In this document: positions 22,430 through 35,603 of the stretch, piece by piece
Position numbering within the stretch: the first letter of the stretch is position 1
How the letters are laid out: each line of letters starts with the position of its first letter
Assembly: GCA_933207985.1 (NCBI GenBank)
Contig: OW240912.1
Location: forward strand, 360,904,406-360,968,405
Direction: 5' to 3'
Source of the DNA: Pelobates cultripes
Taxonomy: Eukaryota; Chordata; Amphibia; Anura; Pelobatidae
DNA: 64,000 bases
Notes under the pieces: model-generated
Seen by the model: the letters and a program-made list of their open reading frames with translations, nothing else
The model's database searches: none
What the model was told of the DNA's origin: nothing
Position numbers and translations under genes: made by a program

Positions 22430-23983
22430 AATGGGGTAAAACCATCCGGCTGCCTATCCAGCAATATTAAATTGAGGCCAAAATCCAGTGTGTAGTGAAT
22501 AACCCGTCAGTTCTCAGCATTGCTTGAAGTGACACAGTTACTGAAGGATGTACGCACAAATGGTAAATTTTATTGTCTGTGTTACTTTACATAAAAAACA
22601 GATATAGAAAAAGAGATAGAGGTAGAAATGATGCAATATTGTGAATGTGACAATGACATTGGCAGTACGAATAATTACTCTTGTATGAGACAATAAAGAA
22701 ACCAATGTAGAATATGTGACTCTCATATGATACCTGCCAAAGCACAGGTAGGAATAGAAAAGATTACCATTTCAGAACAAGTTTGTACTTTTTCCATCCT
22801 ATCATCTTCTATAAAGAAACATAGCAGATAAAGTGCTTTTCTGTTAGTTTAAAAAGAAGGCACTCAGAAAAGGATGATCAGTCGGCAGAGTCCTGACCAA
22901 AAACTCAAATGGCTTTTCTTTTCATTTGTGAAATGTACTTTATGATGAAGTGTAGTTGCAGATATAAGCACAATCATAAAGTTAAAACACTCTTTCTCGT
23001 TTAGCTTGTCTACTAAACAGTTAACTATTAAAAGAAAGTGGTTAGATGTCTCAGCCCAAACTACATATCTAAAGACATATCTCCCTATTCCCACACTATA
23101 CATTTATCTGTCCCAAACTTTGTGTATCTTCCCATAACTCCTCCTTCCCCCACTTGAGGACCTCTATATAATGCCCAATTTGTGTGTCTCTCATCATATC
23201 ACCTTTTCCTCCACAACTTGTGTATTTTTTGTGTAGCATTCTGCAAAACATGTTTTTATTTTTTTGTGCAAAAATCATAAAGATTTGATCATGCAGAAAT
23301 ATAACATAACAATGAGGCTAAAACTGGATTTTAATGAGGCTAAAAACGGCATAATTTGCAAAGTCTTCCAAATATGACATCTCAGCTTAGTTGATAGTGG
23401 TCATGGTGTCTAGTGGATCGTGGGTATACTTATCTAAAGCATTACCTCGCAGCCACATCCATCTTCATCCTGATGAACAACTTCATCTGCCAGGAGTTGT
23501 GTCAGTGTGTGAATGTTTTGGCTGAGTTACATGTCAATTCTTCTTGCCTTTACGTGCCATATCTGCTGACGGGATTTGTACAGAAACATTTTGCCAAATT
23601 ACAGTGGTAGCATGGTGATACCATCTACATTAGTCAGACAGGCCAAAAAAGGTTTCAAGAATGCCAAGTTAAAGTGATACAAGGCTGTTGTCTGCCAAAA
23701 AACAAGTGCAAACAAGTTCAAGTCCTCATGGGTTTTTCCTCTGGTTAAATCAGAATTTCTCCTTATTTAAAGGACAACTGTCAATATTTTTAATATCATA
23801 ACACTGTCATCAAGCTAAAATTTGATAAATTGCATTTTTTGTTAAAAATGTGCTGCAGGGAAATAATATATATTTCATTAGTAGATAAGGAACATTTGAA
23901 TGACTATTTCTTCAAACATAAAAGTCAAGATTTGAAAAAATATGGCAGAATAAATTGTCAAGCCATCTATTACTTAAAGTACT
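22430..23983 (+). repeat. 5' flank of duplication unit 2, no gene
   Basis: It matches 60-1,811 of unit 1 closely along its length, up to the MITE insertion point. No gene is seen. Confidence 0.8.
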
Positions 23984-25120
23984 TTAACCCCTTAAGGACT
24001 GAGCCAATTGTAGAAGTTGTGATCAAAACAAAACGGAAACAAAACCCTGAATTTGCGCTATATGTATGTTCAGGCGTAATTCACCTATTCAAACTTAGCG
24101 TTCATATTTAATTGTGAGTGAAAAATGCAAAAAACTAAATTGAACGCTAATTTTGGCCAGTGTTTGTGGCTACTACAAAAGACTGGACATACCCCATTTG
24201 CAATACCCTGGATTGTCTACTTGTATAAATGGTATGCCATCATGGGGCTAATTATCATTCCTGGCTACCATACGGTCTCAAAGGCAACATAATCAATAGG
24301 GGAAATTTCAATGTGAAAAAAAGGAAATTCAAGCCTTGTATTCAACTCAGTAACTTTTGAAAACACCATAAAATCTGTACATGGAGAGTACCGTTATACT
24401 CGGGAGACTACACCAAACCAAATATTAGTGTTTTAAAATAGTAAAATGTATCACAACAATTATATCATCAGTGAAAGTACCAATTGTGTTTGAAAATGCA
24501 AACAACTGAATTTTGACTGACGATTTCATCATTGGGCTATGTTTTACTGGTTTTAAACGCTAATATTTGTGTTCAGCGAAGTCTCTCGAATAAAACAGTA
24601 CCCCCCATATGTGAATGTATGTATATATATATATATATATAATTTTTAAAATTATTTTTATTTATATATATCTATATGCACATTTAGATAGATAGATAGA
24701 TAGATACATATATGTATTTATAACAAAATAGAATATAATATGGTGACAGCAATATACACCAAATGTGAACAAGATAAGAACATGCAATGTTACCCTTTAT
24801 CTTGAATTTTCACATAAATGTCCTAAAAATATAAAATACATCACATAGTATAGTCTGTATATAAAGGACAAATAAAATAAAATATAAAATAGCCCACTCA
24901 CGTGGTGCTGAGCCTTAAAAGAGTGGCTCAGACTACAAGCGCCTTTTAAGATATCCTGGAGACCCAAATGCCAGCCAGCAAGTTAAGGTAGTTCCTTCCG
25001 AAGTTTCTCTTTGATAGATTCCAAATAGAGAAATACTGGAACAAATAAACCTTTATTTTGCTTTAAATCATATAAAAAAGCATATAAGCATAAAATGGAA
25101 TCTCCAATTATATTGCACTA

Positions 25121-25152
25121 ACGCGTTTCGACCAGTAGTGGTCTTTATCAAA
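25121..25152 (-). ncRNA. Hammerhead-like motif at the 3' part of Penelope-like element 2
   Basis: Minus strand order: TTGATAAA, stem GACC/GGTC (25,140-25,143 with 25,130-25,133), GAAAC (25,125-25,129), GCG. The layout matches the motifs of the other Penelope-type ends. The usual G of the core (CUGANGA) is A here, so this copy is probably inactive if it was a ribozyme. Confidence 0.4.
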
Positions 25153-25783
25153 GTGCTACATATCTTCACAAATTATTCATTTATATATCTTTAAAAAAGG
25201 CGCACTCAGTTTCCCCGCCGGTTCACTTCCGGTTTCCGGTCGTGATCCCCGATCAGCTGGCTTTCGGTTTACGATTTACGGCATACGTCCAAAGGGCATT
25301 TCCGGTTTGCGTCATACGCACTTCCGGGTCAGCGGTCATGTCATTTTGTAGTCCTATGGATGCTTATGAGTCAGTGGCCATATTATTTTGTAGTCCTGTA
25401 GATGTCCGGCGAAAAAGTCCTCTCTCAATTTTCTTTAATACATATTTCCACTTTTGGAAAGTCTTTAATACACATATCTATTTAGAAATTTTTTTAGTGT
25501 ATATGTCCGTTAGATACTCTTAAAATAAACATGAAATGCATCTATAAAATAGCATGTTCTTCTAAACATAAAAATATTATAAATCTAAATATTATGCTCC
25601 CAGGGAATGAAGTATATAATATAGGAAAGAGAAAAAGAGAAAAAAATTCTCATTAAAATATATAATAGATATCATTTAAAAATTATAAATATAATATAAA
25701 AAATAAAAGGAGAAAAATAAAGGAGAAGCAATGTAAAACAACAATTCATCATAAGAATAATATAAAATTATGATAAAATTTTA

Positions 25784-26230
25784 TTATAAAAAAGAGGCAA
25801 TTTCAAAATCCACATTTAGTCCTTCAGGGGTTAAGGTGTTTAAATTGAACATCCACCCCATTTCTGCTCTACTTAAAATATTTTCTTTACAACCTCCTCT
25901 CCAATGAACTTTAATCTTCTCGATACCAATAAATTTAAGACCATCTGGGTTACCATTATGGTATTCTAAAAAATGTTTCAAAACACTATGATTAACAATT
26001 TTTTTCTTTATATTATTAATGTGTTCCCCCACTCTAACTTTTAATTTTCTAATCGTTTTACCAATATATTGGTAACCACATGGACAGGTTAAAAGGTATA
26101 TAACATTAGTTGTATTACATGTAATAAGTGAATGTATTTTGTACTCTTCTCCTGAAGTTCTATTCGTTTTTTATACTTTTTTTTGTGTTCCTTTTTAATC
26201 TGCACCCAGTGCAATCTCCACAATAGTAGA
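25784..26230 (-). pseudogene. GIY-YIG endonuclease part of Penelope-like element 2
   Basis: Minus-strand translation shows a cysteine cluster (YYCGDCTGC, near 26,190-26,220), CPCGYQYIGKT (about 26,060-26,092) and a C-terminal block (VGEHINNIKKK ... GLKFIGIEKI), ending at the stop near 25,784. The part between the cysteine cluster and the GIY-YIG core needs a frame change, so it is broken. The domain would nick the target DNA for priming. Confidence 0.75.
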
Positions 26231-26490
26231 AACCTACTTGTCCTTCTAAAAAATTATTTTACCCTGCTTTTCCTTATCTAAGAAACTTTTTGTTAAAATT
26301 TGGCTAAAATTCCTAGCTCCTCTAAAAATAAATTGAGGTCTATCTGGCAAATAAGGTAAAAGGTCTTTATCTTCCTTTAGCACATGCCAATTTTTTTAAA
26401 AAATATTACATACTGATCTGTTATTAGTACTGAAATTTAAAATCAAAGGAATAAAATCATCTTTTTTCTTTTTCTCCTTATTCTTATATT

Positions 26491-27819
26491 TTAAAAGTTG
26501 ACTCCTTCATCTCTAGCATTCTTAATAGAGATAGGATCATATCCCTTATCTATAAATTGTTGCATTAAATTACAAGATTGATTCTGATAATCTTTAAGAT
26601 CCGTACAGTTCCTCCTTAGTCTGAGAAACTGTCCCTTTGGTACATTTTCCAACCAAGGTTTAAAGTGACAGCTGCGTAAATCTATAAAACTATTAACGTC
26701 AACCTTCTTAAAATGAGTTTTACTCTTAATTTGGTTCAATTCAATAAAAATATCCAAATCTAAAAAGGTGATACTCTGATTACTAATATTGGAGACAAGT
26801 TTAATATTCCAATCATTGGAATTTAAAAAATCAAAAAATTTAGTCAAAGAATCTTCATCTCCTTTCCAGATAATAAAAATATTGTCTAAATAACGCTTAT
26901 AGAGGGCCAGGTTTGCTCCCAAATCTGCAGCTGGGAGGACAAACGTTTCCTCCCAGTATGAAATAAATAAATTTGCATAACTGGGAGCAAACCTGGTCCC
27001 CATAGCTGTTCCTTGGATCTGTAGGTAAAATTGGTCTTCATACCAGAAAAAAATATTTTTTAATATGATTTCTATCCCTTTTAAAATGAAGTCGACTTGT
27101 AACTTATTAAAATCCCCAAATTTATTTAAAAAATGTCTCGCTGCATCACATCCTCTATCATGAGTTATATTTGTATACAGACTGCTGACATCACAAGTTG
27201 CCATGATATATTCCTTATCCCATTTAAAATTTTCCAGAATATTCAATAGGCTCACTGTGTCTTTTAAGTAGGTTGGACATTTTTTAACTAAATCCTGTAA
27301 AAATTGATCAATATATTGTGATAAATTGGACAGAAGTGATCCTATGCCAGATACTATTGGCCTTCCAGGTGGGTTAAAAACATCTTTATGTATTTTAGGC
27401 AATACATAAATTACTGGTATTCTTGGATGCTCCACTTTTAAAAATGTATATTCCTTCTTATGCAAAATTCCTATTTCCATCCCTTCTTTTAAAAAACTTT
27501 CATACTCTTCCTTTATTTTACTTAATGGATTGCCATCTAGTTTCAAATTGGTAGTGTTATCATCTAATTGATTCTGGATTTCTTTTAAATATTTATTCTT
27601 TTGCCAGATCACCACGCCTCCTCCTTTATCTGCCGGTTTTATTATTATGGATTTGTCTTCTTTTAAGTCTTTTAATGCAAATTTTTCTTTTTTTGTTAAA
27701 TTTTTTTGATATTTATTGAGTGGATTTAACTTTCTCAAATCCTTAAGACATAATTTTTCGAAGACCTTCATTGCTTCCGTTTTTTTATTTAATGGATAAA
27801 ATGAAGATTTTTGTTTCAA
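26491..27819 (-). CDS. Reverse transcriptase of Penelope-like element 2
   Basis: An uninterrupted frame of 442 codons. Motifs in order: IIIKPADKGGGVVIW, VLPKIHKDVFNPPGRPIVSG, TCDVSSLYTNITHD (first catalytic Asp), QGTAMGTRFAPSYANLF, and RYLDNIFIIW. The last is the catalytic YxDD box with Asn in the second Asp position (26,881-26,892). The PGRPIVSG and SLYTNI blocks are typical of Penelope-like reverse transcriptases. The start codon is uncertain because the natural N-terminus continues upstream in other frames (28,301-28,792, charged and partly coiled-coil-like). The endonuclease lies downstream in a broken frame, so the copy as a whole is not intact. Confidence 0.85.
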   Translation of the reverse strand: MKQKSSFYPLNKKTEAMKVFEKLCLKDLRKLNPLNKYQKNLTKKEKFALKDLKEDKSIIIKPADKGGGVVIWQKNKYLKEIQNQLDDNTTNLKLDGNPLSKIKEEYESFLKEGMEIGILHKKEYTFLKVEHPRIPVIYVLPKIHKDVFNPPGRPIVSGIGSLLSNLSQYIDQFLQDLVKKCPTYLKDTVSLLNILENFKWDKEYIMATCDVSSLYTNITHDRGCDAARHFLNKFGDFNKLQVDFILKGIEIILKNIFFWYEDQFYLQIQGTAMGTRFAPSYANLFISYWEETFVLPAADLGANLALYKRYLDNIFIIWKGDEDSLTKFFDFLNSNDWNIKLVSNISNQSITFLDLDIFIELNQIKSKTHFKKVDVNSFIDLRSCHFKPWLENVPKGQFLRLRRNCTDLKDYQNQSCNLMQQFIDKGYDPISIKNARDEGVNF

Positions 27820-28300
27820 ATCTGTGTGTTTATAAGAATTATCAATATCTACCTCTTTAGGTATGAAACCTTTAAAAAAAAAATGTAAGATATAATTTAC
27901 GAAAAAATCTACTCAGATCTAAAAAACTGTCAAATTTCTCAGCCTCACAACTTGGTGAGAACTTAAAACCTTTCTGTAAAACAGACAAATGAGTATCTGT
28001 TAAAATTTTATCAGAAAGGTTAAAAATAGGGATGGATTTATCTTCTAGTTTCTCCTCCCTTTCTCGTATTTTTTTCTCTTTCTTTCTTCCTCTACTTCTC
28101 CTTCTTCCATTTCCCTTGTTCTCTTTAATGGAGTATTTACTTTTCTCCTGTTTAGGTATGCTGGACCTAAAAAAAGGTCCTGATTTTCTTCCCCAAGGTC
28201 TCTTAACTTTTCAAATCTATTAAAGGAAAAAGTCCTTTGTGGGGAGGTTCTTTTATATATATCACTTTTATATAGTGGGGGATTACTAGGTTCTCTTCTA

Positions 28301-28792
28301 TTAGAATTCCTTCTTCTCCGGGGGGGGGGTAACTTTTTTCCATTCTTCTTCCTTTCTAAATGGAACTCTATCTGTAAAATATTCTCTTCTATTTTTCTCT
28401 TGTTCCTCCCTTATTTGATGTTGATGTGTGATATCCATATTTTTCCTTTTAGTTATATTTGCTTTATTATAATAGGGTCCACTTTTTCTGTTTTTGTCTT
28501 TATTTATTTCCAAAGATGAAAAATTCCTAATTTTTCCCTGAGCATAATCATCCATGTCTCATTTAAACTTCCTTCTTTTAGTTTCTATAATCTTTTTTTC
28601 TAACCTAACAATTTTTTCTATCATTTTTTTATTGATGCTTTCAAATTCATCCATCTGTATAAAGGGTTCTAATTTTATCTGAATATCTTTAATTTTCTCT
28701 TCTAATTGATGCAGAGTCTGACCCCTCTGCTCTATTATAATTCCTATCATATGGAATGAAAATGATTCTAACGAATTATTCCATATAATCAT
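28301..28792 (-). pseudogene. N-terminal fragments of Penelope-like element 2 protein
   Basis: Two minus-strand frames (28,792-28,559 and 28,555-28,301) encode Lys/Glu-rich sequence, the first with heptad-like spacing (LHQLEEKIKDIQIKLEPFI). Position and composition suggest the N-terminal region of the Penelope protein, split by a stop and frame changes before the reverse transcriptase. This is inferred from position. Confidence 0.5.
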
Positions 28793-28944
28793 GAAGACCT
28801 CATGATCTTGATCAAAAGTGGGAAATTTTTGAAACCTTAAACCTCTTGTTTTTTTTTATATGTGTAACATATCTTTCTAATTTAAAAACCTCCCATTTTA
28901 TTTTCATTTCTCTAATTAGTAACTTTTCCAATTGATCACATATA

Positions 28945-29455
28945 TATAAACAAATCAAAGAGGGCTGCACTCACCTGAACATGCATACATTATAGGGTGC
29001 TGCTGGGGCCAAAATATACAAAATACAGAATCCAGCGCACTTGCTTATTCACTAAACAATGATTTCAAATCTTAGAGATTGTAATAGTTTTATTTAAAAC
29101 CACCTTACCTAGGCAAAAAATGAAGGGGGTTTAGTTACATTATATGATCATACATTGCATAAGCCTGCCAACTACGTCAAAGTCCCCTATATTCGGCAGG
29201 TCCTATCCTAGCAGCCTAATGCTTGCTCTTATGAGATTAATCCACTTAATTGGGAAATGCTTCCCTACTGGGACTCTCTGCAAGTCAAGGCCAAATAGGG
29301 TCCTGGAACGAGGCACCTGTGCAAATCCAAGGAGGTGCAAATCCAAGGAGCTGGCCTGGACTATCATGTAACTAAACCGCCATCATTTTTTGCCTAGGTG
29401 AGGTGATTTGAAATCATTGTTTAGTGAATAAGCGAGTGTGCTGGATTCTGTATTT

Positions 29456-29460
<5 letters not shown>
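28945..29460. mobile_element. Non-autonomous element with inverted ends
   Basis: The segment agaatccagcgcacttgctt (29,030-29,049) through gatttcaaatc is inverted at 29,404-29,447 (gatttgaaatcattgttt ... ctggattct). A related copy is at about 43,490-43,650. Both sit in (TA)n tracts. No coding sequence. Confidence 0.6.
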
Positions 29461-29489
<29 letters not shown>

Positions 29490-29869
29490 AGATCCGAGTA
29501 CTTTTACTTACTTTATTAAACTTTTTATTAACTTTTAATAACTTTATAAACTTTTTTGCAGGGATTAGGGGGACTGCCTGAGAGCGCAGGCAGGCCCCCT
29601 GCAGTCAGTGCATAAGCCGGCTTTTTCGGCCATGTGATCGCAAAGACCGTATGGCCGGGCAGAGGATGTGTGCCTGAGCTCCCAGGCAGACCCCAGGATC
29701 GCTATTGCCATTGGGGGAAGGTCAGGGACCAGGTAAGTACAAAGAATGGCGGGGACGTTCTATGCCGCTTTGGACCACCCAAAATGGAAGTCATGCCGCC
29801 TGCCGTCCTTAAGAGGTTAAACTAAAGGAAGCCAACAATAAATGCATTTAGCTTTGATGACATAGGTGT

Positions 29870-29983
29870 GTTAAAGTTTTATTTCTGTGAAATCAGACAG
29901 CAATAATATTCCCAAACAATGATCATAGCAGCTAATAACATTTTGGGTGAGCGAGCCAACACCCATTTGAAGTATAAAAAGAG
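29870..29983 (+). promoter_or_regulatory. Keratin gene B proximal promoter
   Basis: TATAAAAA at 29,973-29,980, with the same upstream block as gene A (gaaatcagacagcaataat ... aacacccatttgaag). Confidence 0.7.
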
Positions 29984-30070
29984 TGAGTTTTTGTCTAGAA
30001 GATGTGAATCGCCTGAGCAGACTTAACGTGATCTCTACATCCTTAGATCTGCTCTGCAAGAAGTAACATC

Positions 30071-33000
30071 ATGTCTCATCACTCCATCCTTGGTACCTCT
30101 GGACAAAAGCACTTCAGTTCCTGTTCAATGGCTTCTCCTAAACATGGCAGCTCTTACCACACATTATCTCACTCCTCCAAATCAGCAGCTCATGGTCATA
30201 AGACACTGCATTGCTTTAGCAGCAGAAGTGCCCATAGTATGGGTTCCAGGGGAAACAATATCTCAATGGGAAGCTGCCATTCTGGGAAAACTGGACACGG
30301 ATCTGGACATGGATCTGGGTATGGATCTGGTTTCAGTATTGGAGGTATTGGTTATGGATTTGGGGGATCTGGTTGCTCTGGAGGTATCAACAATGTTACT
30401 GTGAACCAAGGTCTTCTGGCTCCTCTCAACCTGGAGATTGACCCAAGCATTCAGCGAGTGAGGACTGAAGAGAAGAATCAGATTAGAGGACTGAATGACA
30501 AATTTGCTTCTTTCATTGATAAGGTGAGATAATTTTAATGAATACGTGGACTAAAGAAATAACTGAATTTGTAGTATGCGGATGTGCTATTCCTTCTTAA
30601 AACATTTATGCTGATGGTTCTAACTGGTATCAGTCAGTGTTTTTATGTCTTAATTTCAAGAGGTTATGAGACAACAAAATTAAGCTATTTTGCAGTTTAC
30701 ATCAAAATAATGTGCTTTCAGAAATATTTTTGCTGCAGAAGCCAATGTCTACCAGTACCAGCACTCTTATTTTTTTTTTTATGAATCAAATATTACCTAA
30801 TGCAATCTAAGTATGTGCAATGTAATTACAGCTAGATCTACAATAAGTATTAACTATTTCGTTAGGGTTTTATCTAGATATGCTATTAAAGAACGAGCTA
30901 CTAGCTTCTGAATGTTTTGGGATAAAAATAATGTCTTGAGCAGGGTTAGGCAACCTTCAGCACTCCAGATGTTGTGGATTACATTACCTATAATGCTCTT
31001 ACAGTCATAATGCTGGCAAAGCATCGGGGGAGATGTATTCCACAACATCTAGAGAGCCAAAGGATGCCTATCTCTGGTCTAGAGACTTGCATGGGTTACT
31101 AAAATTTCTATTGCAGTCTAATAATATTAATGATAATAATAAAAATACTATTTTCATTACATGCTGAAATAAGGCATGCTTCTATGTCACTTGTAGTACA
31201 GTTTGCACATTTTCTAAGATATTATTAGACACCTTGTCCTAGATATATATGATGACTAACAAAAAGTATAACAATATTTTTTTTTCTAGGTTAGATTTTT
31301 GGAACAGCAGAATAAAATGCTGGAGACAAAATGGTCTTTATTACAAGAACAGAAAAGTGCCCACATTCAGATAGAACCACTGTTTGAGGCTTTTGTTGGT
31401 AACCTCAGGAGACAGTTGGAGAGTCTGGGATGTGAAAGAGAACGTCTGGACTCAGAAAGGAACAATATGGAGCAATCTGTGGAAGAACTAAGGAGAAGGT
31501 ATGCTGCTATTTAGATAGTTTATAATATAATAGAATAAATAAATATACTAAATAAATCCACTCGTACTGCAACATCATGGAGTTATTCAGATATATCATA
31601 TATATCTGGGAAGAAAATAATAAATGTCTTCAATGTTTGTACAAATTCCAATTTCCAACACATCATTTGTCTATATTTTTGCATGTGCTCTCTTAAAATG
31701 TCTTACAGAGTCCAGTCCACTTTAATATTATTAAGAAGAAAATGTAAACTTCAAAGTTTCTTAAGAAAAAGCACCCTGTATATCTAGAATTCTGTATGCT
31801 TGTTATTAATGTTTAATGTTCTAGATATGAAGAAGAAATGAACAGACGCACAGCTGCAGAGAATGAGTTTGTTGCAATAAAGAGGGTGAGTGATATCATA
31901 CATAAATTGAATCTATATGTAAAAGAATAACAAATATAAACATATATCTATAATTTTACTGTTACTATGCATTAATCTATTCTTCAGGATGTAGACGCAG
32001 CTTTTATGAATAGAGCGGAATTACAAGGAAAGGCTGATTCCCTGACTGAAGAGATCAGTTTCTTGAGGACTCTGTATGATGCGGTAAATATACTTTCACT
32101 TTTCTCTGTTGCTAATTTGGAAAGATTTAATATCCATGACATTTTACAAGGAATGCAAAACAAATATGAAATATATTTACGACCCCAAATATATCTAAGT
32201 ATGTCAGATTAGAATGCCTTTATGTTAATACGTGAGAAAATTGATTTTTTTTACAACCATGCCTCGTCTGTTCTTTGTATCCTTATAGGAAATAGCCCAG
32301 CTCCAGGCTCAGATCTCAGACACCTCAGTGGTTGTGTCTATGGATAACAGTCGGGACCTGGACCTGGATGGAATCATTGCTGAGGTCAGATCTCAATATG
32401 AGGACATTGCTAACAGGAGCAGAGCTGAGGCGGAGGCCACATACCAGTCACGGGTGAGTCTATCCAATTCAAATCATGCAGATCATTACCTAAAAAAAAA
32501 AAAATGTTTCTATACTAATTTTTCTTTTGCCTGTGGCAGTTTGAGGAGCTTCAGACAGCGGCAGGAAGGAATGGGAACAATCTGCAGAGCAGCAGAGATG
32601 AGATCTGTGAATTAAATCGTGCAATTCAGGGATTGAGGGGAGAAATCGACAATGTGAAAGCACAGGTAAAACATATTGTACATCAAGTAAGTCAACCAGG
32701 TAGTTGAAGAGATAAAATCAAATAAATTTAGATTCAGCAAAATAAGCACTTCAATTGATATTGTTAACATTTCCCAACTGTATTCACTTTGAAACAGTTA
32801 CAATCAAAAACAGAAGTGTAACTACGAGTAATATATTAATGTATAAAAACATTTCAGCGCTCTGCACTTGAATCTGCAATAAATGAAGCTGAGGAACGTG
32901 GAGAATCTGCTGTCAGAGATGCCAAGAACAAGCTTTCTGAGCTGGAAGGTGCTCTACAAAAAGCCAAGCAGGACATGGCTCGCCAACTGCGAGAATACCA

Positions 33001-35603
33001 GGAGCTCATGAATGTGAAACTAGCTCTGGATATTGAGATCGCCACCTACAGGAAGATGCTGGAAGGAGAGGAGGGCAGGTGAGTCCAATATCCTACTGAG
33101 AATTAACTAGGTATTATGTTCCTATATGTTCTCATCGAGTCTTTTAGCAGGTCAAATTTTAATAGCAATCTCATAATGTCGATCTCAACATCTCAGTTCT
33201 TTAATCTGCTCTTTATTGTTTTATTCTATAATAGTAATCTACTGCATCAAATGTTAATTTCTAAAACAATGCACCTGTATCAGACATTTTAGCGGTACTT
33301 TCACTTCCTTTGATTTGTAATACATGTTTACTTAGCAATTAACAAAAATGTCTTTGTGAGAAAGTTGTGGACATAGCAACAAGCATTAAAGGACAACTAG
33401 AAAATTAGAAAGACAAATATTTTCTTTGAATGTTCAAGGTACTCCTGGCTATTTAGATTCATGCCCCCATTTCTAACTAAAATAAAATAGTTTCACTTAC
33501 CTTTAATCCCATTCCATGACAGTCTTTATAAGGTCGCGACTCCATCCCTGTCTGAGATCATCATTACTGAATATCTCTCAGGGATAGCATTCAGGGTCTA
33601 CTGAGCACATAGATATAGATATCTCCACACTGTGCCAATCAGCATCTCTTCATAGAAATGCATTTTTCCAATACATCTTTATGGAGAGCATACAGCATCT
33701 TCACGCACAGCATGGGGATTCTGAACATCGGCCTTGCCAGGCTTGCAGCTTCTAAAGGAGCAATGTAAACACTGCCTTTTCACAGACAAGGCAGTGTTTA
33801 CATCGTGGAAACTGCAGTGAAGTCTCATTTCATCTAAACACTATATTGAGTTGCAGTTATTCTGGTGCTAAGAGTGCCCATTTAAAAGATAGAATTAAAT
33901 TGTATCTGGATATTAAAGGGACACTATAGTCACTCAGACCACTTCAGCTCAATGAAGTGCTCTGGGTGCAATGTCCCTCAGGTTTTAACCCTTCACATGT
34001 AAACTTAGCAGTTTCAGAGGAACTGCTATGTTTACATAGCAGTGTTAATCCAACCTCTAGTGGCTGTTTTCCTGACAGCTTCTAGAGGCACTTCTGCGAC
34101 GCTAGATGCGAAATTCGCATCCAGCGTGCAGCGCGTCCATAGGAAAGCATTGAGAAATGCTTTCCTATAGACAGTTTGAATGCGTGTGCGGCACTTGGGA
34201 GCTGATGTCGTTGGGGGAGGAGAGGTCAGCAGTGCAGAGGGAGCCCGGCGCTGGATAAAGGTAAGTGGCTGAAGGGGTTTTAACCCCTTTAGCACCATGG
34301 GAGGGGGACCCTGAGGATGAGAGTCCCCCAATGATTATATAGTGTCAGGAAAACGGGTTTGTTTTCCTGACACTATAGTGATCCTTTAATTATTGGTGCT
34401 ACACCTCATGTTGTCTTTATTTAAAATAACATTTTTTTTTTAACAAAAGGAATATACTTTTTTTTGCAAATTTGTATTGGGTCATGTGACCGGACTGTCT
34501 ACATGATACCCTTTTATAAGATATGGATATATTTATTTTGGTATACAGGACTGAGGCCTCACAGGGAGCCAAAACATTATTTTTTCTTGGGGATGACAGA
34601 CTCCCAATAAACTTTTGGCACATACCAGCTGTTTTAACCTTTATTCCATACTGGTTGAAAAGTAGAACACGTATTACAGATGTAGTAACTCACTAAGGTT
34701 CTAAAATAAAAAAAAACTATACATTTGAAACAGAATTCCAAATGTTAAAGAACTATAAATTTGAAATCAAATGCCATTACATTATTGCCACTTATTATTT
34801 TGACCAAATGTGAGAAAGTCATTTAGTGCTAAACTAATACTTTTTTGTTTGTTTTGTTTTAGGTTGACTGCACATGACTCTGTTAATATATGTAAGTGAG
34901 GCAATATTTAAACAATTTAATTAAATGTTAGCAAAGACATATGCATACATAGATTAAGCTTGTAACTCACTTGTTAACGTCACACCTTAAAGTCTGAATA
35001 AGGTACACTGTCACTTTCCTCTTTCCAGTGTTAAATTGATCTATACATTGTTTTACACTGTAGGCAATGTTAGTAACAATTGCTGATTATCATGTAACAC
35101 ACAAACACGTGTACAATATACAAATGTGCTTAGTAATATGCTTACTCTATACGTGTAACAGATCTTAATGTAAAATTTTAAGTAAAATTCAGACTATAAT
35201 AAAACACAATTTAATAGTTATTTTAAGAACTCTGATTCTTCAAACTTTCTTTAAATTAAATGTTTTTTTTTTTATATTTGCTAATTACCCCTTGTTATCT
35301 ATTCTTCTCTATATATTTCATATTTATTATAGACCTAAAATGGCTGCTTCTTTGGTTGAAGATTTCAGTCCAGTCAAGTACAAATAGTTAACTTTCTACA
35401 TCCATATTTTTCAGCAAATGTTTAACATTCTACATTCATGTCTTTCAGCTGTGCTACATTCTAGCACTGGAGGAAAATCCAGCTCAGGAGGAAAGTCCCA
35501 TGGTACAAGTGATCATAAGGGAGGATTCAGTGCAAGCAGTGGGAGAAGCTTTAGCCACCTTGGCAAAAGCAAACATAGCTCTGGCCACGGACACCACTGC
35601 TAA
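30071..35603 (+). CDS. Type II keratin gene B (nine coding exons)
   Basis: Exons: 30,071-30,523; 31,290-31,498; 31,825-31,885; 31,988-32,083; 32,289-32,453; 32,540-32,665; 32,858-33,078; 34,863-34,891; 35,449-35,603. All sites are GT-AG; the product is 504 residues. It is a near-identical tandem copy of gene A: the head has two more residues (AAHGHKTLH against AAHKTLH), and a few rod and tail residues differ. The rod start [20 protein letters not shown] and end [18 protein letters not shown] are intact, and the tail ends SSGHGHHC. It should be functional and form filaments with a type I partner. Promoter and polyadenylation context match gene A, so expression is probably similar. Confidence 0.95.
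33917..34385. mobile_element. T2/Kolobok-like MITE in intron 7 of gene B
   Basis: 469 bases with ends AGGGACACTATAGT and the complement of AGGATCACTATAGT, flanked by TTAA at 33,913-33,916 and 34,386-34,389. A remnant at the same place in gene A shows it predates the duplication. An internal open frame is not a gene. Confidence 0.8.

Larger units (their letters stand above)
24725..28945 (-). mobile_element. Penelope-like element 2, minus strand
   Basis: A different family from element 1. Its coding part runs leftward: N-terminal fragments (28,792-28,301), reverse transcriptase (27,819-26,491), then endonuclease (about 26,220-25,784), followed by a 3' region with a hammerhead-like motif (25,121-25,152). 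The left edge is where the MITE sequence stops matching (near 24,724). The right edge is set by the start of another repeat near 28,945. Confidence 0.8.
23988..29816 (+). mobile_element. TTAA-flanked MITE-like element (unit 2 copy), split by nested insertions
   Basis: Ends CCCCTTAAGGAC (23,988) and gtccttaagagg (to 29,816) with TTAA at 23,984-23,987 and 29,817-29,820. It is the same insertion as 1,816-12,870. Its own sequence is 23,988-24,724 and about 29,460-29,816; between lie a Penelope-like element and a second repeat. Confidence 0.72.
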
